A DNA stretch of 5,599 nt from Candidatus Omnitrophota bacterium (GTDB taxonomy: Bacteria; Omnitrophota; Gorgyraeia; Gygaellales; Profunditerraquicolaceae). Each line of letters opens with the position of its first letter. The stretch's first letter is position 1. The notes beneath the pieces were generated by a model. That model was not told where the DNA came from and made no database searches. It was given only the letters and a program-made list of their open reading frames with translations. A program made the position numbers and the translations under genes. Below are positions 1 through 5,599 of this stretch, one piece after another. The stretch is from contig JAQTZX010000106.1 in NCBI GenBank assembly GCA_028687525.1, forward strand, positions 1 to 5,599, written 5' to 3'.

Positions 1-774
1 CTTATTGGTCCTGTCTTTCGCCAGTATGAATCCCTGTGCTCTGTCCGTTTCCGAATAATAAAACGGGATAATCCGGTCAAACGCCTGAATGAATTCCCGG
101 CAAATCCGCCGGCAGGTATCCGGGGATGTGATAAAAACAAAGTCATCTCCTCCGATATGGCCGATAAAATCCCCGGCCGCCCCGGATTTCTTTATGATGG
201 TATACAACATATAAGCGGTCTGCATAAGCACCCGGTCTCCCCTGACATACCCGTAATTATCATTAAACGCTTTGAACCTGTCGATATCCATGTACCCGAA
301 TGAAAACGGCTCTCCTTTACGCAGCCTGTCGACGGCAACCTCCTCTATGATCCTCCCGCCCGGCAGCCCGGTCAAAGGACTGGCGTAAAAACTGTACTGA
401 GACCTGCGGATCGCCATTTCTATACGCACGCGCAGATCAAGAGGATCGGGAGGCTTGATGATAAAGTCGTCAACACCCTGCTTGAGGTTCAACAGGTGCG
501 TCTTCAACTGCCGTTTATTCATCAGGGTTATAACCGGAATGAAAGCGGTAAGAAAATCATCCTTCAACAACCGGCAGATTTCAAGCTCTCCTTTGGTCGC
601 GGAATAAACATCAACCACGACAACATCGGGAGAAACCCGCTTGATGGAATCGATACTGCACGGGACGGAATCCAGGAGAAAAACGCCGTACCCCCATCCC
701 TTAAAACAGATCTGCAGGACGTCTTTGAGGCTTTCGTCGGAAGATATAATCAGTATTTTTTTCGCCTTGTCCAT
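1..774 (-). CDS. Response regulator with receiver and GGDEF domain (3' end cut by window edge)
   Basis: This frame is open from ATG at 774 to the left edge, giving 258 residues without a stop. Residues 5-120 form a CheY-like receiver: beta-1 KKILII, phospho-acceptor Asp55 (VVVVD), Thr83 and Lys107 (IIKPP). The usual acidic pair that binds Mg2+ is replaced by Ser11-Ser12. Residues 131-258 form a GGDEF diguanylate cyclase domain: PLTGLP (133-138), MDIDRFK with Asp163, Asn171 and Asp180 at the guanine-recognition positions of PleD, and GGDDF at 208-212. The Arg of the RxxD inhibitory site is missing (Ala199...Asp202). Roughly 40-50 C-terminal residues probably lie outside the window. The expected role is synthesis of cyclic di-GMP in the cytoplasm under control of the receiver; activity is inferred, since GGDDF departs from GG(D/E)EF, although I recall GHIGGDDF as common in one GGDEF subfamily. 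The start has only a weak ribosome site, but no better start lies nearby. It follows folE by 114 bases. Confidence 0.9.
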   Translation of the reverse strand, partial: MDKAKKILIISSDESLKDVLQICFKGWGYGVFLLDSVPCSIDSIKRVSPDVVVVDVYSATKGELEICRLLKDDFLTAFIPVITLMNKRQLKTHLLNLKQGVDDFIIKPPDPLDLRVRIEMAIRRSQYSFYASPLTGLPGGRIIEEVAVDRLRKGEPFSFGYMDIDRFKAFNDNYGYVRGDRVLMQTAYMLYTIIKKSGAAGDFIGHIGGDDFVFITSPDTCRRICREFIQAFDRIIPFYYSETDRAQGFILAKDRTNK

Positions 775-792
775 GTGCTTCGTTAGAGAAAG

Positions 793-812
793 CCACCGGT
801 TCCAACCGGTGG
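793..812. repeat. Perfect palindrome (hairpin) just upstream of the response regulator
   Basis: CCACCGGTT at 793-801 and AACCGGTGG at 804-812 are exact reverse complements separated by CC, so RNA from either strand can form a stem of 8-9 bp. On the minus strand it lies 76 bases after the folE stop and 18 bases before the regulator's ATG, and is followed by CTTTCTCT. That is a weak U tract, so a folE terminator is possible but not convincing. A dispersed palindromic repeat or a structure affecting translation of the regulator fits equally well. Confidence 0.7.
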
Positions 813-854
813 GGATCCCGTATAAAACCAGGCCGATCGAACGCAATGCCGGCG

Positions 855-889
855 AGCCCGCGTTAAAACATATATTTTCTAACGGGGCT
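855..889 (-). promoter_or_regulatory. Imperfect 13-bp stem-loop at the folE stop codon
   Basis: In plus-strand order the arms are AGCCC (855-859), CGTT (861-864) and AAAA (865-868), then loop CATATA, then TTTT (875-878), AACG (881-884) and GGGCT (885-889). Thirteen pairs form, with a one-base bulge (860) on one side and a two-base bulge (879-880) on the other. It begins at the last base of the folE stop codon, so it would cap the folE mRNA 3' end. No U tract follows, so it is not a standard intrinsic terminator; it could be a stabilising or processing hairpin. The pairing is seen directly; the role is inferred. Confidence 0.5.
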
Positions 890-1446
890 TACGCTTTCAT
901 AAGAGCCAGCGTTTCCGAGCGCGTTTTTTCATTTTTTTGAAAAATTCCCCGCACTACCGAGGTTACCGTGAGTGTCCCCGGCTTTTTTACCCCCCGCATC
1001 GACATACAAAGATGCTCGGCTTCAATCACCACCATGCACCCCTGCGGTTTAAGCTTAGACATTATGATCTCGGCGATCTGGGTGGTAAGCCGTTCCTGCA
1101 CCTGGGGCCGCCGCGACAGAATATCCACGACCCGGACCAGCTTGCTCAAACCGGTAACCCGCCCCTGTTCGGGAATATATGCCACGTGAGCGTGGCCGAA
1201 AAACGGAATAAGATGGTGTTCGCACACCGAATAAAGAGGGATTCCTTTCAACAAAATGATCTCATCGTGTTTCTGTTCCAGCATGATCTCGAACTCTTTC
1301 GCCGGATCCTGACCTATCCCGGAAAAAATCTCCTCATACATATCCGCTACCCGGCGTGGAGTTTCCACCATATCTTTTCTGTTTGGATCTTCGCCGACAG
1401 CCGCTAAAATATCCCGTACCGCCCGTTCTATTTTTTCCCTATCCAT
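889..1446 (-). CDS. folE: GTP cyclohydrolase I (type IA)
   Basis: FolE converts GTP to 7,8-dihydroneopterin triphosphate plus formate, the first step of de novo folate synthesis; the product can also feed other pterin or queuosine pathways. It is a cytosolic, zinc-dependent homo-oligomer. The 185-residue protein shows the family signatures in order: TPRRVADMY near 29-37, the zinc/active-site segment CEHHLIPF with Cys75, His77 and His78, GLSKLVRVVDILSRRPQVQERLT (near 99-121) and EHLCMSMRGV with His145 and Cys147. Both zinc cysteines and the catalytic histidines are present, so it should be active. The start at 1446 is chosen because GGAGG lies six bases upstream; an in-frame ATG at 1491 would add 15 residues but lacks a ribosome site and adds nothing family-like. 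The gene is slightly shorter than E. coli FolE (222 aa), as is usual outside the gamma-proteobacteria. It is 186 bases downstream of mnmE, so it may have its own promoter, though I see no clear one. Confidence 0.96.
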   Translation of the reverse strand: MDREKIERAVRDILAAVGEDPNRKDMVETPRRVADMYEEIFSGIGQDPAKEFEIMLEQKHDEIILLKGIPLYSVCEHHLIPFFGHAHVAYIPEQGRVTGLSKLVRVVDILSRRPQVQERLTTQIAEIIMSKLKPQGCMVVIEAEHLCMSMRGVKKPGTLTVTSVVRGIFQKNEKTRSETLALMKA

Positions 1447-1452
1447 CGCCTG

Positions 1453-1457
1453 CCTCC
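1453..1457 (-). promoter_or_regulatory. Shine-Dalgarno site of folE
   Basis: On the minus strand GGAGG lies six bases ahead of the ATG at 1446. It is the clearest ribosome binding site in the window and decides between this start and the in-frame ATG at 1491, which has none. Confidence 0.8.
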
Positions 1458-1496
1458 GTCTATTGGTAATCAATAAAACATCCTTGTTCATCCATA

Positions 1497-1531
1497 ATGA
1501 AACCCTGCGGGCTAAAGCCCATTGTTTTCAT
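1497..1531. repeat. Imperfect hairpin in the mnmE-folE spacer
   Basis: Outer arms ATGAAAC (1497-1503) and GTTTTCAT (1524-1531) pair with one bulged base. An inner stem GGGC (1509-1512) and GCCC (1517-1520) closes a TAAA loop. The left half, AAACCCTGCGGGC, would match a longer perfect palindrome if the right half had not diverged, so this may be a decayed dispersed repeat. It lies upstream of folE on its coding strand. No U tract follows, so it is not a good terminator. Confidence 0.4.
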
Positions 1532-1561
1532 CAAGCAAAATACCGAGCGGCAATTATTCAT

Positions 1562-1580
1562 CCGCACCCTAAAGGGGCGG
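1562..1580. repeat. Short GC-rich hairpin downstream of mnmE
   Basis: CCGC-A-CCC (1562-1569) pairs with GGG-GCGG (1574-1580) around a TAAA loop, giving seven pairs with one bulged A. It lies about 53 bases beyond the mnmE stop codon on the minus strand. The following minus-strand sequence is ATGAATAATT, not a run of T, so a terminator role is weak. The 186-base spacer 1447-1632 holds no other feature I can support: no gene, tRNA or recognisable riboswitch. Confidence 0.35.
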
Positions 1581-1632
1581 GAAGGCCGGTGTACGTTTAT
1601 GCGCGGCCGGCAGGTACTTTTTCAACAAACAG

Positions 1633-3042
1633 CTATTTCCCTACGCAGAAATCGCTGAAAATCCTATCCAGCAGGTCTTCGGAAAACCGCTTCCCCAGAA
1701 TTTCATCAAGATACCCCAGGGCTTCTTTGATGTCTTGGGCGACAAATTCAAGGGATAACGCATTTTCCAATGAATGTAAAATCCCGTCGATCAAATTCTT
1801 TGCGCGCATAATCGCGTGTATATGCCGGGCATTGCTCATTTGCACTGAAGCGCCGGGAGAAATATTCCCTTTATACACACAGCCTATGATCGCCTCTTCC
1901 AACCCCCGTATATTCCTTAATCTCCGGGCGGAAATTTCAACCGGGGCCCCGAACCGGGCGGTAATAACCGGCACCTTGATGCGCCGCGGCAGATCGGTTT
2001 TATTCAACACGGCAATGATCTTTTTGTGTTTAAGTCTGCGCATGAGCGCGGTATCCCCGGCCGACAACTCACGGCTGGCATCAAAAACCAGGATTACCAC
2101 ATCAGCGGCATCCATATATTCCCTTGCGCGCCGGACCGCTTTTTTTTCAACAAGATCACGGGGTTCCGCAATCCCGGCCGTATCCACGATCTTTACGGGA
2201 ATACCGCGCATATCAACGATCTCCTCTATTGTATCCCGTGTTGTTCCGGCAACAGGAGTTACGATTGAACGTTCCTGCCTGAGAAGAGCGTTCAAAAGAG
2301 AAGATTTCCCCACATTAGGCTTCCCGCAAATAACCGCGCTTATCCCCTCGCGAAAAATACGCGCCCGGGAGGAGGACTCAATAATATCCCGCAACCGTCC
2401 GCTCACCGAACACAGCGTAGCGGCAATTTCTTCACGCCGAGCCGGATCGATCCCTTCCTCGGGAAAATCGATATCCGCCTCGATCTCCGCGAGGACTTCA
2501 ACCAGACGCTTTCGGATTCTGAGAACTTCCCGCGAGAACGCTCCCCGCAGCTGCTCCATGCTTATGGTCAAAGCGGAATCCGTCTTGGCTTTGATAATAT
2601 CCAGGACGGCTTCGGCCTGTGACAAATCTATCCTTCCGTTTAAAAACGCCCTTCTGGTAAACTCTCCCGGCTGAGCAAGGCGGCAGCCCTTTTCCAGGAT
2701 ACGTTCCAGCACCGCCCGTTGCGCAACGATCCCGCCGTGGCAATTGATCTCAACCACATCCTCGCGGGTATAGCTGCGCGGGGCGCGCATTACCGTCAAC
2801 AGCACCTCATCAATGATCCCGCCTCGCGCCGTACCGCCGGACCGTATGTCCTGCTTTACAATCCAACCGTAATGCATCGTATACCCCGGGGATTGTGAAG
2901 TTTTTTTCCCGTCGGCAGGAAAAAAAATGATTTCCGCGAGTTCTATGGCCCTTTTCCCGCTCATGCGCACAATGCCGATCCCCGATTCTCCCGGAGCGGT
3001 CGCTATTGCCGCGATCGTATCGTCCGTATATAATTCCATCAT
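1633..3042 (-). CDS. mnmE: tRNA uridine-5-carboxymethylaminomethyl(34) GTPase MnmE
   Basis: MnmE works with MnmG to install the (carboxymethyl)aminomethyl group at C5 of wobble uridine 34 in certain tRNAs, using 5,10-methylene-THF and GTP hydrolysis. The 469-residue protein has the full architecture. An N-terminal folate-binding TrmE domain (about 5-125) starts with DTIAAIATAPGESGIGIVR and carries NCHGG at 100-104. A helical domain is split around the G domain. The GTPase motifs are G1 GKPNVGKS (240-247), G2 GTTRD (266-270), G3 DTAG (287-290), G4 NKTD (347-350) and a G5-like SAR (371-373). The C-terminus is CVGK (466-469), the invariant C-x-G-K whose Cys is needed for modification. Length is near normal (E. 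coli 454). Two adjacent ATGs (3042 and 3039) are possible starts; AAAGG abuts the first. The folC stop codon ends three bases upstream, indicating translational coupling. mnmG is not in the window. Confidence 0.97.
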   Translation of the reverse strand: MMELYTDDTIAAIATAPGESGIGIVRMSGKRAIELAEIIFFPADGKKTSQSPGYTMHYGWIVKQDIRSGGTARGGIIDEVLLTVMRAPRSYTREDVVEINCHGGIVAQRAVLERILEKGCRLAQPGEFTRRAFLNGRIDLSQAEAVLDIIKAKTDSALTISMEQLRGAFSREVLRIRKRLVEVLAEIEADIDFPEEGIDPARREEIAATLCSVSGRLRDIIESSSRARIFREGISAVICGKPNVGKSSLLNALLRQERSIVTPVAGTTRDTIEEIVDMRGIPVKIVDTAGIAEPRDLVEKKAVRRAREYMDAADVVILVFDASRELSAGDTALMRRLKHKKIIAVLNKTDLPRRIKVPVITARFGAPVEISARRLRNIRGLEEAIIGCVYKGNISPGASVQMSNARHIHAIMRAKNLIDGILHSLENALSLEFVAQDIKEALGYLDEILGKRFSEDLLDRIFSDFCVGK

Positions 3043-3045
3043 CCT

Positions 3046-4461
3046 TTATCCCGTCCTTGCGTAAACCCCCTTCGAAAATAACTCTCTCGCTTCAGCAACA
3101 AGGAATAACGACCCGGCCACCGCTATCACGAAGTCCTTATCCGCCTTCTTCCGCGCCAGTTTCAAAGCCGTTTCGACATCCCGGGTAACGTTCATTCCAC
3201 GCGTGCCTGCATATGCGCGCGCGCAGGCGGCGATATATTCAGGCGCCGCAGCGCGGGGATTATCCGCGCGGGAAAAAATGACTTCTTCGGCATACGGAAC
3301 AAGTTCTGCGCAAATCCCCGGGATATCTCTATCCAGAGAAATCCCCAAGATTAAAATTATCCGTTTCCCGGGAAAGTATTCTCCGAGATTCTCCCGTAAC
3401 AGGCGCGCTGAAGCGGGATTATGAGCGCCGTCCAGCACTATCCAGGGAGACCGGGAAACAATCTGGAACCGGCCCGGCCACACCGTATCATACAACCCTT
3501 CTTTTATGGCTCCCTTTTTTATCCCCAAATCGTCCGCCATACTAAGGAGAACAACAAGACTCGTTCCCAGCGCGGCATTAACCCGCTGATGCCGGCCTAA
3601 AAGCCTTATCTTCAAATCTCGAAAATCACCCAGGATCCCGCTTAGGGAAAACACCTGATACCCCGGACAAAAATAACCGCTTTCACAAAATATGTCTTTC
3701 CCGATTTCATAAAACACGGCGCGCTGCCTGCGGCACCGGTCCCGCAAAACCTTCGAAACTTCGGCATCCTGCGGGGCACTCGCCACTGTCAACGGACGGC
3801 CCGTAAGTGGCATTTTTATTATACCGGCCTTCTCAGCCGCAATTCCAGCGGTGGTATTGCCCAACTTTTGCGTGTGATCGAGGCTTATCGCAGTGATCCC
3901 GCAGACATGCGGCTGGACAACATTGGTGGCATCCAGCCTTCCCCCAAGACCGGTTTCTAAAACCGCGAAATCGGTCTTTTCCTCTTTGAAATACTGAAAT
4001 GCCAAAGAGGTATACACTTCAAAGAACGAAAGCGGGCCGTATTTAGAAATCCGGTTATACCTGTTTATATCCGGTTGAAGACGACCGACAAGATCAACAA
4101 GCTCCTGCTTCCCTATCATCCCATCCATATCTTTTATCCCCGGGGATGAACGCTCCGGCATCCGCGTTCTTTTTTTATGCAATATCCTGATCCGTTCCCG
4201 GACATCCGACAGATGCGGCGACGTATATAACCCGACTTTGTATCCGGCCGCACGCAAGATAGAGGCGGCAAACGCCGAAACCGAACCTTTTCCCTTGGTC
4301 CCTGCGATGTGTATACAGCGTAAAGAATCCTGGGGATTACCTATGAGACGGAGAAAATCCCGGATGCGTTCGAGCTTAACCGACTCCTTATACGAATAGT
4401 TGTTATTTTTCTCGTAATTAATAAAAGATTCCAGATAATGGATTGTTTCGCGGTAGGACAT
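3046..4461 (-). CDS. folC: Bifunctional dihydrofolate synthase / folylpolyglutamate synthase
   Basis: FolC joins glutamate to dihydropteroate to make dihydrofolate and adds further glutamates to reduced folates, using ATP, in the cytosol. The 471-residue Mur-ligase-family protein shows the P-loop GTKGKGS (54-60), LYTSPHLSDVRERI (79-92), ETGLGGRLDATN (169-180), SLDHTQKLG (193-201), EKAGIIK (210-216, with the lysine that is carbamylated in relatives), GRHQRVNAA (289-297), WPGRF (328-332), DGAHNP (344-349) and GSLFLVAEAR (450-459). The first half is the ATP-binding domain, the second the Mur C-terminal domain. Between ERIRI and the following helix there is an extra charged segment at about 95-119, longer than I expect for FolC. 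The start at 4461 gives the family-like MSYRETIHYLESF but lacks a clear ribosome site; a TTG at 4527 would add 22 unfamiliar residues. It is followed by mnmE after three bases and preceded by purH after 73. Confidence 0.95.
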   Translation of the reverse strand: MSYRETIHYLESFINYEKNNNYSYKESVKLERIRDFLRLIGNPQDSLRCIHIAGTKGKGSVSAFAASILRAAGYKVGLYTSPHLSDVRERIRILHKKRTRMPERSSPGIKDMDGMIGKQELVDLVGRLQPDINRYNRISKYGPLSFFEVYTSLAFQYFKEEKTDFAVLETGLGGRLDATNVVQPHVCGITAISLDHTQKLGNTTAGIAAEKAGIIKMPLTGRPLTVASAPQDAEVSKVLRDRCRRQRAVFYEIGKDIFCESGYFCPGYQVFSLSGILGDFRDLKIRLLGRHQRVNAALGTSLVVLLSMADDLGIKKGAIKEGLYDTVWPGRFQIVSRSPWIVLDGAHNPASARLLRENLGEYFPGKRIILILGISLDRDIPGICAELVPYAEEVIFSRADNPRAAAPEYIAACARAYAGTRGMNVTRDVETALKLARKKADKDFVIAVAGSLFLVAEARELFSKGVYARTG

Positions 4462-4463
4462 TA

Positions 4464-4526
4464 TCGTTGGTTTCGCTGGTTTCGTTAATGCCGTTTGACA
4501 CTGTAACGGAAATAACGGAGATAACA
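4464..4526. repeat. Two 9-bp near-tandem repeats and an imperfect hairpin between purH and folC
   Basis: In the plus strand, TCGTTGGTT (4464-4472) is followed by TCGCTGGTT (4473-4481) and a partial third copy TCGTTA. Further on, AACGGAAAT (4505-4513) is followed by AACGGAGAT (4514-4522) and AAC. The two sets are partly complementary: CGTTA (4483-4487) and CCGTT (4491-4495) can pair with TAACG (4513-4517) and AACGG (4505-4509) around the loop TGACACTGT. The 9-bp unit is a multiple of three and keeps the frame upstream of folC open. The origin is probably slippage; function is unknown. Confidence 0.55.
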
Positions 4527-4534
4527 ATTCCCGT

Positions 4535-5599
4535 TCAATGTCTGAAATGACGCATACCGGTGGTTACCATCGCGATCTTATATTTATCACAAGCCGCGAT
4601 TATTTCTGCGTCGGCGACCGAACCGCCGGGCTGGATGATAGCCGCAACCCCTGCCCGGGCGGCCTCGACAATCGCATCCGTTTTCGGGAAAAAGGCATCC
4701 GACGCCAGACAACTGTTCCCGGCGTTCTTTCCGGCTTTTCTCCGGGCGATTATCATGGAATCGACCCGTGACATTTGGCCGGCTCCGATACCTACCGTTT
4801 TGCTCCCCCGGGCCAGAACGATAGCATTGGATTTCACATGTTTGGCGACCTTCCAAGCGAACAAAAGAGAAGCGAGCTGGATCTTCGTGGGCTTCTTACG
4901 GGTAACCACTTTAAGACTGTTTTTCACCAGCGTCGGTATATCTTTATCCTGCAAAAGCAGTCCGCCGCTTACTTTTTTGTAATCATATTCCCGCGCCGGA
5001 GCCGCGTCTTTCAACTCCAGCAACCGGAGGTTCTTTCTGGGAGCGAATATCTCCCGGGCTCCCCGGGAAAAACCGGGAGCGATAATGCACTCGAGAAAAC
5101 CGCTGGCAAAAATAATACCGGCGGTCTTGGCATCCAGCGGACGATTAACCCCCACAATCCCGCCAAACGCGGAAAGCGGATCACACGCATGGGCTGAGTT
5201 GAATGCCAGGGATAAATCTTTTGCTTCGGCAACACCGCAGGGATTATTATGCTTAACAATCACTGCCGCCGGACCGGTAAATTCATTTATCAATTCCCAA
5301 ACGCTGTTCAGATCCAGTATATTATTATAAGAAAGCTCCTTTCCCTGCAGCTGCTTGAGATTGGCCAATCCCCGGGGAAAAGGCTTACTTTTATAGAAAG
5401 CCGCCCCCTGATGCGGATTCTCTCCGTAGCGTAAATCCTGTATCTTGCGGAATTCCAGACACAGCGAATCCGGAAAACCTTTTGCCTCCTGCGCGCCTTT
5501 ATTCTCCGGGCCGCTTAAATATTCCCGGATCGCCTGATCATACGCGGAAGTCAACCGGAAAACTTCCGCGGCAAGAACAGCCGCGGTCTCTTCGCTGAT
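4535..5599 (-). CDS. purH: AICAR transformylase part of bifunctional PurH (5' end cut by window edge)
   Basis: PurH carries out the last two steps of IMP synthesis: formylation of AICAR with 10-formyl-THF, then cyclisation of FAICAR to IMP. The frame runs open to the right edge, giving 354 residues. These cover the C-terminal AICARFT domain, beginning with the linker LAAEVFRLTSAYDQAI. Visible motifs (numbered from the right edge) are RYGENPHQ (57-64), KHNNPCG (116-122) with the catalytic Lys-His pair, DPLSAFGG (140-147), KSNAIV (256-261), GIGAGQ (270-275), SDAFFP (300-305), QPGGS (323-327) and the end TTGMRHFRH. The N-terminal MGS-like IMP cyclohydrolase domain, about 160-170 residues, would lie beyond the window; its presence is inferred from the linker. 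A TTG at 5554 could be mistaken for a start but lies inside the conserved linker. The stop is TGA at 4535-4537. folC follows 73 bases downstream, and FolC makes the cofactor this enzyme uses. Confidence 0.96.
   Translation of the reverse strand: MSEETAAVLAAEVFRLTSAYDQAIREYLSGPENKGAQEAKGFPDSLCLEFRKIQDLRYGENPHQGAAFYKSKPFPRGLANLKQLQGKELSYNNILDLNSVWELINEFTGPAAVIVKHNNPCGVAEAKDLSLAFNSAHACDPLSAFGGIVGVNRPLDAKTAGIIFASGFLECIIAPGFSRGAREIFAPRKNLRLLELKDAAPAREYDYKKVSGGLLLQDKDIPTLVKNSLKVVTRKKPTKIQLASLLFAWKVAKHVKSNAIVLARGSKTVGIGAGQMSRVDSMIIARRKAGKNAGNSCLASDAFFPKTDAIVEAARAGVAAIIQPGGSVADAEIIAACDKYKIAMVTTGMRHFRH

Noticed and set aside
775..888. GEMM-type cyclic di-GMP riboswitch ahead of the GGDEF gene
   Set aside because: The conserved core pieces of that riboswitch class are not present; only generic inverted repeats are seen.
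496..940. Overlapping plus-strand open frames across the regulator and its spacer
   Set aside because: They run antisense to the receiver domain and the palindromic spacer and have no family features; the minus-strand response regulator explains the region.
1447..1491. Longer FolE start at ATG 1491
   Set aside because: No ribosome site precedes it, whereas the ATG at 1446 has GGAGG at ideal spacing; the added residues are not family-like.
1447..1632. Tetrahydrofolate riboswitch ahead of folE
   Set aside because: Considered because THF riboswitches precede folE in some bacteria, but I cannot find the conserved core; only two unrelated hairpins are visible. A covariance-model search would settle it.
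1463..2674. 403-codon plus-strand open frame opposite mnmE
   Set aside because: It lies antisense to a fully conserved mnmE, its translation is rich in Ser/Arg/Ile with no recognisable domain, and it is explained by the codon bias of the real gene.
4170..4176. Programmed frameshift site (A7G on the minus strand) in folC
   Set aside because: The A run is not in the phase required for an A AAA AAG slip, the zero frame continues through intact FolC motifs, and no downstream stimulator is obvious.
5555..5599. TTG at 5554 as the start of a short purH
   Set aside because: The upstream 15 codons stay in frame and encode LAAEVFR, part of the conserved PurH linker, so the gene continues past the window edge.

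Overview
All five genes in this window lie on the minus strand and appear bacterial. In order of transcription (right to left) they are the C-terminal part of purH, folC, mnmE, folE, and the N-terminal part of a receiver-GGDEF response regulator. No tRNA, rRNA, CRISPR array, insertion sequence or phage gene is visible, and no gene-free stretch exceeds 300 bases. The genes are all co-directional with short gaps and near 50 % GC, and Shine-Dalgarno signals are mixed: good for folE, weak elsewhere. I cannot place the organism firmly. The combination of housekeeping genes, a REC-GGDEF protein of the GHIGGDDF type and palindrome-rich spacers would suit a Gram-negative environmental lineage (deltaproteobacterial, Omnitrophota-like or similar), but this is a guess.

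Region by region: 4535-5599 is the AICAR transformylase part of purH, cut by the right edge. 4462-4534 is a small spacer with two 9-bp tandem repeats and an imperfect hairpin. 3046-4461 is folC (dihydrofolate/folylpolyglutamate synthase), whose stop codon lies three bases before mnmE. 1636-3042 codes for MnmE (tRNA-modification GTPase; stop at 1633-1635). 1447-1632 is a spacer with two imperfect hairpins and no gene. 889-1446 is folE (GTP cyclohydrolase I). 775-888 is a spacer unusually dense in inverted repeats. 1-774 is the response regulator, cut by the left edge inside its GGDEF domain.

Functional links: four of the five genes touch folate. FolE starts de novo pterin/folate synthesis, FolC makes and polyglutamylates (tetrahydro)folate, PurH uses 10-formyl-THF, and MnmE uses 5,10-methylene-THF for wobble-uridine modification. 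purH-folC-mnmE look like one transcription unit; folE and the regulator follow in the same direction after larger gaps and may be read through or have their own promoters. The genes themselves are ordinary housekeeping functions. The parts most worth a second look are the structured spacer ahead of the GGDEF gene, the atypical receiver domain, and the repeat-bearing purH-folC junction. I see no evidence for a novel multi-gene system.
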